Shown here in pieces: positions 24,801 through 33,844 of a stretch of DNA of 64,000 nucleotides. Location of the stretch: positions 52,554,474 to 52,618,473 of the forward strand of contig NC_084843.1 in assembly GCF_033115175.1 (NCBI RefSeq). The letters are read 5' to 3'. Position 1 is the stretch's first letter; each line of letters begins with the position of its first letter. Under the pieces are notes generated by a model. That model was given only the letters and a program-made list of their open reading frames with translations, was not told the origin of the DNA and searched no databases. The DNA comes from Lepus europaeus (taxonomy: Eukaryota > Chordata > Mammalia > Lagomorpha > Leporidae). The position numbers were made by a program, and so were the translations under genes.

Positions 24801-27800
24801 TTCCAGATACCTCCATTTTGTCGCAAATGAGGCGTCTGCTTTGAAGTATTTTGCTCAGTTATGTAGGGTAGGGCTCCCTGCCCATTGCTTCTCCTCTGTC
24901 AGTGCTAGAATAGCTTTCCCAGTGTACTCTGGGCTGACATCAAAGTGGTTGTTTGGTTCTTGGCTCCAAAATTCACTATGGGACAGTGTATATCATTTTA
25001 TGCCTTACCTTGGTATTAGCCTGGTCTCTTGTTTCCATATGCTCCCTCTCAGGGTTTTTTATCCTTAGCAACTAGACTTAAAATTCTGTCAGAATGTGTC
25101 TCAAGAGCACCCAGTGGTTTCCCATTTATACGTAATAAAATTTGGAATATTCACAGAGACCTCGAAGGTCCTCCCTTGGCTCCCTTCTCCATGCAGACCT
25201 CGTTGCTATGTCTCCGACCCACCTGTGTGTCCCAGATTTGTCTGGTTTGCTCTTCCTGGGTATTTGCATGGCTTTTTTTTTTTCAGGGCTTCCTTCAGGT
25301 CTCTGTTCTAATGTTACCCCAATCCAAAAGATTGGGCTTGATTTTGCTTTCTAAAATATGACCCCTTTCCTTTCTTGGTCACTCTGTCTCCTGGCACCCA
25401 CTTTCAATTTTCTTATCACTTATCACCTGAAATACATATTTATAGTGACTATCTCCCTCTGCTAAAATATAATCCCCAAATGTAATCACTAAGCTAAAAT
25501 TGTATCTCTTTTGTGGTTGTCTTGGTTGCATTGCTTAGGACGGTGACACATAGTAGGTACCCAATAAATATGTGTTTTGTTCTGACATTTTTGTCTTGCA
25601 GAGAGGTTGTTACATTCAACCATTTTCTGGAAGCAGCAGCTGAGAAGGAGGTACAAGGGAAAGCTCGGCTCCAGGACTTCATTGAGAATCTACTGCAGCG
25701 GGTAGAACTGGCCGAGAAGCAATTAGAGTACTATCAAAGCCAGCAGACCTCCGGCTTTGGCCGTGACATCAGCGAGCACGTGGTGAGTCCTAGTGGTCCA
25801 GCCACCAGTGTGAGGTCTCATGTTCTGTGAGAGTGGGTTGAGGATTGAGGGAGAGGAATCCAGGTGCCTGCCAGCAACTTTCCAGACATCATTTGAAAGC
25901 CCTGCCTGGGTGTACCTCTATTGGGAAAGTGATAGAGGTGAATCCAAGGCATGTGGAAGTAAGCTAAATCCTGGTTGCACCGTTTCCAGTTCTTCACTCT
26001 CCCACGCCATGCCCTGTGGAGTTGGTAGCATTATTTTTGTATTTGTAAAATATCAGAGTTTGAAGTATCCAAAGAAATCACTCATTGTAGCCTTGATGTT
26101 CCAGTGGGTTGGAAGTTTATTCTGTTTTGGAGCTCTGCCAGAGAATCTTAGGAAAGCTCTGGCCCCTCTCAGTAGAGCAAGATGCAGCCACGTACCATTT
26201 TTTCTTTTCGCTAACAGGGAGGAAAATGCTGTTCAGTCACCTCTATATGTTGGACATTCTGTAGGTAGTTTGTCAAAACAATAGAAAAGTTCACAGGTGA
26301 TAGCACTGTAATAGGTTTCTGCGTACAATTCTACTTATCATTTCAGGGACTTGAGAAATCCTCAGAGCCAATCCCAGATGAGAACCCTGGATGTGGAAAT
26401 AGATACAGACTTTCATAAGTGGCTTGATCAACTCCTTGGTCTCTTTAGAGGGTGGGAGGAATTACAAATAACCATACTTAGGTGAAGGAGGTAGCTATTC
26501 ATTTGGCCCTCTGTGGTGATACAAACAGCAAAGCTAAAGAAAAGAGATTTGATACTCCAAAATGATATGTTTATAACAGCCTCATTATTTATTGAACTTT
26601 TTCAATTTTTTAAAAGATTTATTAATTTATTTGAAAGGCAGACTGACAGATAACAAGAGGGAGAGACAGAAAGAATGATCTTCTGCCCACTGCCTCACTT
26701 CCCAAATGGCCACAATAGCTGGTGCTAGGCCAGGCTGAAGTGGAGCAGCTGGGACCTGAACCAGTGCTCAGATGGGATGCCAGCATCGCAGGCAGCGGCT
26801 TAACCTGCTGCACCACAGTGCCAGCCCCATCTTTCTCAATTTTTAAACTTCAGCCCCATCTTTCTCAATTTTTAAACTTGAGAATTTTTATGTGCTTCTT
26901 TTGTATGCCCCTAAATGGACTATATTTTAAGAGGAAAATTAGGAAACATTTATGCCAACCAAAGATTAGCAAGATTGCTGCTAGTTGACTACAAAGTTTA
27001 GTTTGTACTTTCTGGAAACTAAGATGGAAGAGAAACAGGATTACATAATATAACTATCTCAAGAAGAAATAAAATGAAAGGCAACTGGATAAAAGAAGGA
27101 AGGGGTGTAAGAAGCAGGTGATGGGTGGGGGTGGGGAGAGAAATGAAAAAATTGTACATAGTGCTCACTGTGAGTAATGTACACTCAACCTTAGAGCAAT
27201 ACAGTGATACACATCCAGAACACACTTTCCAGAACAAATAGGAAGGAAGTGATTTGTGACATCTGTGGGGTTTCAGCACCTATTCAAGGCAGCCTCATCT
27301 CTAAGACATGTTTATTACCTTCCCGTTGGTGTCTGTGGTCTACTTGTAATGCCCCTGAGGGGAACCATCACCTCCCAACTTGATCCTTCCTAGTCTCTTT
27401 CTTGGGAGGTCATGAGGGTGTCCAGTCTTGACAGCTGTTGCTGAGGGGACCCTATCTCAGTCCTTTCCTGCTTCCCTCTTGCCCTCTCACAGGAGGGGAT
27501 TGTGGCATGAGGTCAAGAAGCCCAAGTGGGAGGTGAAAGGCTTGGCTTCCAGGTCATTATTGCATTGCTTCTTACTGGGCCTGTAATTCTTCTGTGTACT
27601 GAAGGCTCAGACTTGATGCTCACCAAGCTTCCTTGGTCTCTTAGATTATCTGATCATCACCTGATTTTGATGGTTAGGACTTCAAAATTAAAATGTCATG
27701 TTAACATTTCCAGTATTTAGGCTTATAAGTCACCCAAAGCTAAGAAATGTGTGAAATCTTCCCATCCTAAGCCAAGAGAAATCTTAGAGGAAGCAATGGA

Positions 27801-30418
27801 AAGCAAGGAGGGAAAAAAGCAGTTCCATAGTTCTCTTTTTTTGTACTTGTTTTCTCTCTTCCTGTATCAGTTCATTTTTCCAGCTTAAAAAAGGAACAGC
27901 TTTCAAGAGACTTAGCCAGTTTTATTTCTCATCACACTATCAGATAATCCAAAGTTGACTTGTATCTCGGCTCTTTTATTCCTATATGTTTATACAAAAT
28001 TATATATATGCATATATTTATATATGTGTATACGCATGTACATGTATGAGGATACTTCCAAAAGTTCACAGAATATGGAATTAAAAGATGTTCATTTTAG
28101 TGCAAAAATTGTTGAAATTCATGCATGGTTTTTTCATAATCAGCATTTTCCATGAAATTTTAAAGATTGCTCATAAGCATGGATTTTAAAAATTCTTTGT
28201 GCCAAAGTAAACTCATCTTTTCTTTCTATTTCCCACAAACTGTTTGAAGTACTATTGTATGTGCAATAACTGCACATACATACAAATATGATGGGAGATT
28301 AATAAATACTTGTGTTTATACCTTCTGTATCACAAACATGACATCATCTGCTTTCAACAGACCTGTGCTACCTAAGGAAGAATTGACTAATCCAAATGAA
28401 ATAAAGTGCTGTTAAGGATAAGGTTGTAGCAAAGAATTTAGAAGCGAGTGCTGTGTGTGAGTGGGGTGTGATCGGGCGTTGGTGGCTGTTGGAGGACACG
28501 TCACCTGGGAGGACTGCGAAGGAGGGGTGCTTTCCAGAAGCACTGGGCACACACAGTTTCCCCTTGTGTCCACACAGAGTCCCTTACACTCGTTTGTGGA
28601 TCATAATGTGCTGAGTTGTGAGACAGTTTGCAGATGCCATAGGCCCTTTTTCCTTTTACTTAGTCTGTTTCATTGTAATGACATACATGTGCCTTTAAGA
28701 TGAGGAGCCATGTCTTTAATACAATCAATATGCTAAGTCTGGCCTCCCCAGGTACCTGTGGGTACACACACTCAGAATAACTAATGTCTTTAATGGGGAA
28801 AGCTTTGAATCTTCTCTTTGGTAACCTGTTTGGCCAGGTTTACTGAAGGTATAGGAGACCCTGAAACCCAAGCTTCTGGAACCTCAGTCCACCAGGACAG
28901 TTCCTTGCCTTGTGCACCCCAGCTTGAGCAGAAGGTTCTGCCCAGGTCCTCAGCCCTCTCCATGCTTGCACACCTGATGTGCCTTCTCAGGAGCTGGCAG
29001 GCTACCATCTCCAGGCTTGTTCTTAACATCTCCGCTAAGGCTATACTGCACAAAGTGAGCCTCTTCCTCTCTGAAATCCACCTCAGCAGCCCCTCTCTGT
29101 GTTCTTCCCTCTTTCCTGTAACCTCCTCCAGAGAGTGTGGAAATTCCCAGATTGATTCGTAATTTCTTTCTAAGGTGACTCCTATTGTTCAGATTCTTCT
29201 GTGCCATGAGAAAATGTCCTCCCCCTCCCACGTGTGCCTTTTCTGAAGCTCTGCTTTGGCATCTGTGTCTTTCCCTGAATCCCCTTGAGCATTTGTGTTC
29301 TTTTTCACCTAGCTGATTTCTAAAAATACAGTATGCTTACTCAGGTGTTTTATCTTTCTACTCTGAAAAATGCTGTTGAATTAGACACAAAGTGACCTCA
29401 TATCCCATCTGCCAAAACCACTTGGGGAACTGCTCGAATGGAAGGTCATGAAACAGCTTGGATAATCTTATTTTAAGTGTTGCATTTATTTCCTGCAGGT
29501 TGCTAAATTAGAACTAGCAGTAATTCATTTAACACATGTTTATTGGGATCACAGCATCTACCGGGTGCTGAGGAAACTGCTGTGAGCAAGACGGACGAGG
29601 AGGACAGACCGTCAGTGAATGAGAGCCATCCGCATAGTGATAGGCACCATAAAGACAGAGCGCGAGGGAACGTGTTTGAGATGACCAGGGTGGGGAACCA
29701 CTTTAGATACAGTTGATCAGGAAAAAGTGTCACTGAGGAGGCCAGGTTGGCACTGTGACCTGAACAAGGAGGAAGCAGCTCTGCGGAAAACGGAGAGAAG
29801 TGTTCCAGGCCAGAAATAGGCAATGCAGGTGCCTGAGGAGGGAACAAGTCTGGCATGGCTGCATGATAGAAGATGGAGAGAGCTAGGGAGGATCCAGCCT
29901 TGGGGCCTTTCTGGTCACATAAGGAGATTGGATCAACTCCCCAGCACACAGAGAAGCCAACAGAAGGTTCGTAGCAGGTCATGACCTATGTTTCAGCAAA
30001 AATCACTCTAACTGCCTTGTGGGGAATGACTTCAGGCACCAAGAGTAAGAGGCTCTTAGGAAAAGGAGGTAAGGGCTATAGCAGCCAGTGTAGAGTAGAA
30101 GGAGAGAAGTGATGGTACAGGGTGTGTTCTGTGGGTAGGCATGACAAGATTGGTTGGCCTTGCTGAAGGATTAGGTTGAGTGGGTGGGTGAAAGAGAGCA
30201 GTTAGGAAGGAACCAAGATTTTGGCCTTAGCAGTGGGTTGTACTCTGCTGCCATTTACTCAGAGGAGAGGTGGGAGGGGGTCTCTGTGTCCAGTTCCCCA
30301 AGCACGCAGTAACTTGAAGCATACCGTGTTTATATCTTAGATGTACTTAATTTGGCTTTCAAGGTTATTTATATTTTTCCCTATCTAGAGCCTTGATCAA
30401 AGACTCTGTTCATTCCTG

Positions 30419-30461
<43 letters not shown>

Positions 30462-30648
30462 GGCAGAGTGGACAGTGAGAGAGGTAGAGACAGGGAGAAG
30501 GATCATCCTTTACCGTTGGTTCACCCTCCAATGGCCGCTGTGGCCTGTGCGCTGCGGCTGGCGCATCGCGCTGATCCTGATCCGAAGGCAGGAGCCAGGT
30601 GCTTCCTGAGGATTAGTCTATTGAGTTGCAGTGCTGGTCGCATTCCTG

Positions 30649-30681
<33 letters not shown>

Positions 30682-33600
30682 ACAGGCAGAGTGGACAGTG
30701 AGAGAGAGAGAGACAGAGAGAAAGGTCTTCCTTTTCTGTTGGTTCACCCCCCAATGGCCACCGCAGCCGGCGCACCATGCTGATCCGAAGCCAAGAGCCA
30801 GGTGCTTCCTCCTGGTCTCCCATGCGGGTGCAGGGCCCAAGCACTTGGGCCATCCTCCACTGCACTCCCGGGCCACAGCAGAGAGCTGGCCTGGAAGAGG
30901 AGCAACCAGGACAGAATCCGGCGCCTCGACCGGAACTAGAACCGGCTGTGCCAGCACCGCAAGGTGGAGGATTAGCCTATTGAGCCGCAGCATTGGCCGC
31001 ATTCCTGTCTTAACATCCTTTCTTCCCTAAAGAAAAAGAAGACAGAGTAGTTGGACAAAAGACAATGGAGGTATGTAGATGGACTAAGTAGGAAGAGCTT
31101 TTCCATCTACCTGAGTTCACAGCAGCCTATGTGTTCACAGGAAGAAGAGCATGGGAAAAGCTGTGATTGCTATGACTACAGGCCCCGTCTTCACCCCAGC
31201 CTCTTAATTTATAGGGTCTCTGGAGACATTCTAATGTGTTTGTGTGTGTGTGTGTTTGTATGTATGTCTGCTTCTCTCTCTCTCTTAATTTTGCATAAAA
31301 ATTTGAATGGTATTCCATGTACACATGTAAAAATCATTCAGTTGTAGCATACATATGAGGAGGTCTGCAAGAAATTCAGGGAAAATGTGCGTTATAAAAA
31401 AGCTATGCACGAATTTCAAACTTTTTTGCATCTTTGTAAGCACATCTTCATCTTTCATAAACTTTTTGAAGTACCCTCACACATACAATAACATGACTAA
31501 ATTTTGTTATACCTCTATAATAATAATAAGGGTGATGGGAAAAAGCTTTAAAGGGAGAAAAGCCCTGCACATTTTTTATGGTTACACATAACTGAAGTCC
31601 ATTCAGGGAGCCCAGGTTAGAAACACTGGTGATTGTGTGGGGGGTGTTGGGGGCAGGCCAGATCGGGGAAGAAGGGGAAATGCTGATGCCTTTGAGGTCC
31701 CCAGAAACTGTTGGCCTGGCATTTGCCTGAACCATCTGTATCACCTTCTTTGAATGTTGCTTTACTTCAGGAACCATCATGTCAAGATGGTGCCTTCTGT
31801 GTATAATTCACTAATCTCGTGCCAAACCGAGCTGGCATGAACAGGGTCGGAAGTATTGCTGACTTTTGATTGTGTCACAAGACAGAAGGCAAGATACCCT
31901 CTCTTGCCTCATTGAGGACATGACCCTCCAAAGTCTTTTTAAGGACACTTCCTTCTGGCTTGCTCCTGATTAAAGCGTAAGCTGCATGCAGTAGAACTAG
32001 GGTAGTGATCCTGTTAGGCTGAGCTTGGTTTTGGGGATTATTTTAGTATATAGCAAGGGCACAAGTGTCAGCCATAGTAGCCCAAACACCAAGGTGGCCC
32101 CTTTCTCTACATTTTCTTTGTCATTCTCTCCTGTTAGTTTGTCTGCTGACGTGACATCCCTTCATCTAGTCAAAGCTGCACGAGACGAGTTAGGAAATGA
32201 AGGCTGGGAATATACTGGATTTGCCTAGAAGCTGGATGGTGACATCTGGATCACAAGATGATAATCAAAGATTTGTTCTGCAAATGAAGGCATTCTGAGC
32301 CCAGCCACACAAGTGCATGCAGATAGGTTATTGCATGAGTTACTAGGAGTGGGACATAATCTCAGTGATAGGTGGCCTCAGGGGCAATTCTGTGGTTAGT
32401 CTTCATGTGCTCTCATTTCAGAAATGATGTATTTTCAGCAATAAACATTTTATGCCAATTTGCTCTTGGATAATACGTTGTACCAGTCACAGCTGTAGTA
32501 AATTAGCTGCAAATACAATCCAATCAATCTAGAATTAATGGCACATCATTGCAGTTTTTATCAACCTGTTTCTTTAAGCATTGCTCTTTGGGGAGGGAGG
32601 AGTCTTTGACTTTTGGGAGCTTTTGAGATCTGCTGATACAGACTCCTTGGGAATCTCAGAACAAGTGCCTGCTAAGGCTCCCAGTGTAAGCAGAGGCCGA
32701 GACATACTTGTTCATTGGTGTGATGCATGGTACCACAAGGAATGCCACTGTTAGCAGTTACTCACTTTCTCCGTGTCAATGCAGTTGCTTAAAAATACAA
32801 GAAAAATTTTAAAACCAAATCCAACATTCAAGTAATTTTTTTTCTTATTTGTTTTCCTTCAGCTTACAGATATCTCCTCGAATAGGAAACCCAAATGCCT
32901 GTATGTATGTCTTTTTAAACTTAGGCCATTTAATAATGTGTGTTGCATGTTTCTCTGTTGAATTTTATACCCCTATATCTATAATATAAGCGAGTTTGAG
33001 AGGTTTAGGTAAAAATTTACCTGTATTTGTACCTAATTTTGTGAAATGTTGATGTGATGTTCAAGTGTATATGAAGCTGTGATAGTCCTAGAGCAGTATT
33101 GTCACAGTATTTTATAGTGTAACTCACCCTTACTGAGGTGTGGGGTAGTCATAATCGCTATAGGACTATTAATGGAGCATGCATGATACGTTATCTTTGT
33201 AATCTATACTGTTAATCACATCCTTTGTAACATCTTTACAGATTTGGCTGATTCCTCTAGTAGTCACTTAAAGCATCAAAAGATCTCTCTGATACCATAT
33301 CAGCTTTCATTGAAATTTTCTGTGCCTCAGTCTTATCACGGATAAATAGGTCTTATAATATCTCCCTGGGAATTTAGTCTCATGCAATTATTTTCTGGAG
33401 GTCACAGAAATTTTTAGAAGAAAATTTTTAGAAGAAAAATACCAATGTATACATATCATTCATCATTCACCACTGTACCATACAGGAATGATTGTGCTAT
33501 GAGTAATTGCTATTCTCTTAAGTTTTAAAAGAAATCTTTCTTTCTGCCTATGTCCTCCCCAACCCCACCCCACCCTCTGTAGCAGCCGGGGGCACCCACA

Positions 33601-33844
33601 TTCTGTATGTAATCATCCAGATCTCAAGACCCATTTCCATCCAAAGGGAAGGAACCACTTGAAGAAGGCCAAGGACGACAGAGCCAGCATGCAGCCTGCC
33701 AGGTCCATGCACGAACCTGCTGAGTCCTCAAGGGAACTCTGCAGACTGCCCAAGAAAGGAGAGTTCCTTGGGTTTAGCCGGAAAGGCAACATCAGGCCCA
33801 AGATGGCCAAAAAAAAGCCAACAGCAATCGTGAACATCATCTAA
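11550..33844 (+). CDS. ZNF365: ZNF365 zinc finger / coiled-coil protein, 407 aa (join of four exons)
   Basis: Join 11550-12292, 25602-25782, 32863-32900, 33583-33844: 1224 nt, 407 residues plus TAA. From the N terminus there is a single C2H2 finger (F26-RCPRCG, C28-X2-C31-X14-H46-X4-H51), a linker with Tyr-rich SYVNLYSISHEHSKDRK, and a long coiled coil at about residues 157-305 (FEAHVREKFNRMVEAVD ... LAEKQLEYYQ). The tail is basic (LKKAKDD, RKGNIRPKMAKKKP) and ends AIVNII. Length and sequence agree with my memory of human isoform A, also described as Su48/DBZ. Known of that protein: centrosomal localisation, partners NDEL1 and DISC1, roles in mitosis and neuronal/oligodendrocyte differentiation, and a p53-responsive, PARP1-linked role in genome stability. 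The start is the first ATG of exon 2, 13 nt after the acceptor. No frameshift or premature stop is present, so the gene looks functional. Identity is from memory of the family, not from a search. Confidence 0.96.
14055..14525 (-). repeat. Ancient L1M fragment, antisense
   Basis: 'ttattgcatggtattccatg', 'gtgtggatgcataatgattg', 'tttaaccagtttgctgtcaa' and 'caatagtgcctcagttaata' reproduce the antisense L1M 3' signature. Divergence is high, typical of pre-eutherian L1M families. Confidence 0.75.
16555..16735 (-). repeat. L2 LINE fragment, antisense
   Basis: 'ggagtacctgctcaatacca', 'cgtgctgttctaagtcctta' and 'agtaataaactcag' follow the antisense L2 3' end ('gagcacctactatgtgccaggcactgttctagg'). Confidence 0.65.
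18545..19322 (-). mobile_element. L1 3' fragment, antisense, interrupted by a CSINE
   Basis: The left part, 18545-18698, contains 'ccttttatttaaggtataca' and 'cataaatacaactttaggaa'. The right part, 19061-19322, continues with 'ttaagatctattttcagcta' and ends near 'ttgtccttttgggactacc', the ORF2-end landmark seen at 2620 and 24760. A CSINE with duplicated attcttattt separates the halves. The 3' UTR is shorter than in the 23.5 kb copy, so this is a different, probably older L1 subfamily. Confidence 0.85.
18699..19060 (-). mobile_element. CSINE, antisense, in L1
   Basis: Full antisense copy ending 'ctacgccacagtactgcccc', with an expanded (GA)n tract at 18761-18799. The 10-bp target duplication attcttattt occurs at 18689-18698 and 19061-19070. 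Confidence 0.92.
19323..19395. repeat. Pyrimidine-rich low-complexity tract
   Basis: A run of (CTTT)n/(CCTT)n/(CCCT)n repeats on the + strand. It corresponds to the expanded A/G-rich tail of the adjoining antisense old SINE. Confidence 0.85.
19396..19990 (-). mobile_element. Old C-type SINE, antisense, split by a younger CSINE
   Basis: Outer element: 'ctgtgaggcagagagacaga' through 'ttaaccagcatc' (ending about 19652), then continuing at 19952 with 'ttaaccagcatcttaactgc' and 'tagaccaaatgcctgccc'. It carries a nested insertion flanked by the ttaaccagcatc duplication, so it predates the ggggctggtgc-type CSINE inside it. Confidence 0.85.
19653..19951 (-). mobile_element. CSINE, antisense, nested in an older SINE
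   Basis: T-tract then 'aagatttatttatttaaaag', ending 'ctatgccacagcaccagccc'. The target-site duplication ttaaccagcatc lies at 19641-19652 and 19952-19963 without mismatch, indicating a relatively recent insertion. Confidence 0.94.
23527..24835 (-). mobile_element. L1 LINE 3' UTR, 5'-truncated, antisense
   Basis: It starts with 'agaaaacttttattaaataa' and covers the whole rabbit L1 3' UTR in reverse ('gtgactcctgttgttgattt', 'gtcttggctttccatgccta', 'gtgctgttcaggacatctgc'), ending about 90 codons into the ORF2 end. The probable target duplication is tctgcttt (at about 23520 and again at about 24835). It contains a perfect TGACGTCA palindrome at 23897-23904. Confidence 0.9.
24985..25578 (+). repeat. 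L2 LINE, sense, ending just upstream of exon 3
   Basis: The order of landmarks 'gcacccagtggtttcccatt', 'gtaataaaatttggaatatt', 'tctccgacccacctgtgtgt', 'gggcttccttcaggtctctg', 'cttatcacttatcacctgaa' and 'ggtgacacatagtaggtacc' + 'caataaatatgtg' reproduces the L2 3' third down to its terminus. It ends about 25 bp before the exon 3 acceptor. Confidence 0.85.
25602..25782 (+). CDS. ZNF365: ZNF365 coding exon 3 (second half of coiled coil)
   Basis: Acceptor tttttgtcttgcag|a, donor cacgtg|gtgagtcc. It completes codon 248 (GA|A) and encodes residues 249-308: EEVVTFNHFLEAAAEKE... to ...RDISEHV, ending in phase 0. Choosing the first base after cag restores the RKEEEVVTF run seen in human, so the splice site is secure. 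If intron 3 is retained, the frame adds about 16 residues and stops at 25828-25830. Confidence 0.97.
26611..26827 (-). mobile_element. CSINE, antisense, internally shortened
   Basis: 'taaaagatttattaatttat' to 'gcaccacagtgccagcccc'. It is about 100 bp shorter than full copies because the block after 'gctaggccaggctgaag' joins directly to 'tggagcagctgggacctgaa'. Flanks share aactttttcaattttt-like sequence. Confidence 0.88.
26822..26879. repeat. Exact 29-bp tandem duplication
   Basis: Two perfect 29-bp units, 26822-26850 and 26851-26879. Each starts with the last 7 bases of the CSINE head (cagcccc) followed by 22 bases of flank (atctttctcaatttttaaac...). The unit spans the SINE/flank boundary, so the duplication arose after the SINE inserted. 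Confidence 0.97.
27985..28047. repeat. TA/TG-rich simple sequence
   Basis: Alternating (TA)n, (TG)n and 'catgtacatgta' immediately left of the short inverted-repeat element at 28048. Confidence 0.7.
28048..28258. mobile_element. Short terminal-inverted-repeat element, copy 1
   Basis: The left end gaggatacttccaaaagttc and right end gtttgaagtactattg are imperfect inverted repeats. The interior 'gaattaaaagatgttcattt' and 'ttgaaattcatgcatggttt' recurs in the copies at 40.5 and 54.0 kb. It lacks coding capacity. I infer a mariner/Tc-like MITE because of the TIRs and TA-rich flanks; the family name is not certain. Confidence 0.7.
29512..30290 (-). repeat. L2 LINE, antisense, long fragment
   Basis: 'ttaacacatgtttattggga', 'ctaccgggtgctgagg', 'cactgaggaggccaggttgg', 'gaagtgttccaggccag', 'ggagattggatcaact' and 'gaatgacttcaggc' follow the antisense L2 order over nearly 800 bp. 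Confidence 0.75.
30421..30639 (-). mobile_element. CSINE, antisense, internally deleted
   Basis: A 38-40 nt T-tract, then 'acaggcagagtggacagtga', down to 'aggagccaggtgcttcctga', where it jumps to the 5' part 'ggattagtctattgagttgc'. About 130 bp of the middle is missing. Flanked by cattcctg (30411-30418 and 30641-30648). Confidence 0.9.
30653..30998 (-). mobile_element. CSINE, antisense, inserted beside the previous copy
   Basis: Full antisense copy with a ~30 nt T-tract. It is bounded by the perfect 13-bp duplication gcattcctgtctt at 30640-30652 and 30999-31011. That same site already bordered the neighbouring SINE, so two insertions used one target. Confidence 0.95.
31233..31287. repeat. 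(GT)n/(CT)n microsatellite
   Basis: 'gtgtttgtgtgtgtgtgtgt' followed by tgtatgtatg and ctctctctctct. Confidence 0.9.
31357..31480. mobile_element. Short TIR element, copy 2
   Basis: The left end gaggaggtctgcaagaaattc and right end aaactttttgaagtaccctc mirror one another. It is a shorter, more decayed member of the family at 28.05, 40.49 and 53.96 kb. Confidence 0.65.
32863..32900 (+). CDS. ZNF365: ZNF365 coding exon 4 (38 nt)
   Basis: A very short exon between tttgttttccttcag and cct|gtatgtatg. It encodes residues 309-320, LTDISSNRKPKC, and two bases (CT) of Leu321. It starts in phase 0, matching the end of exon 3. The 38-nt length is not a multiple of three, so skipping it would shift the frame of exon 5 and remove the conserved C terminus. 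Confidence 0.94.
32901..33582 (+). other. ZNF365: ZNF365 intron 4 (682 bp)
   Basis: From gtatgt to ccccaccctctgtag. AT-rich, with no repeat recognised. The C-rich pyrimidine tract upstream of the acceptor is at 33540-33580. Confidence 0.9.
33583..33844 (+). CDS. ZNF365: ZNF365 coding exon 5 (basic C terminus)
   Basis: It completes Leu321 (CT|C), then SRGHPHSVCNHPDLKTHFHP, KGRNHLKKAKDDRASMQPAR and on to KKKPTAIVNII, TAA at 33842-33844. The C-terminal third is Lys/Arg-rich and would be expected to be disordered. The tail is nearly invariant relative to human as I recall it. Confidence 0.96.

Larger units (their letters stand above)
12293..25601 (+). other. ZNF365: ZNF365 intron 2 (13.3 kb)
   Basis: Donor gtaagt, acceptor ttttgtcttgcag. 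Repeats inside it are listed separately. The long stretches 12293-14050, 14530-16550, 16740-18540 and 20000-23525 hold no recognisable gene, exon or young repeat. They are AT-rich single-copy intron in which short open frames appear random. Confidence 0.9.
25783..32862 (+). other. ZNF365: ZNF365 intron 3 (7.1 kb)
   Basis: Donor gtgagt, acceptor ttgttttccttcag. Apart from the elements listed individually, the stretches 25783-26590, 26880-28040, 28260-29500 and 31490-32860 show no recognisable gene or repeat. Confidence 0.92.

Noticed and set aside
30421..31000. Frames with long poly-Lys or poly-Phe runs
   Set aside because: They translate the T-tract of CSINE elements; not genes.
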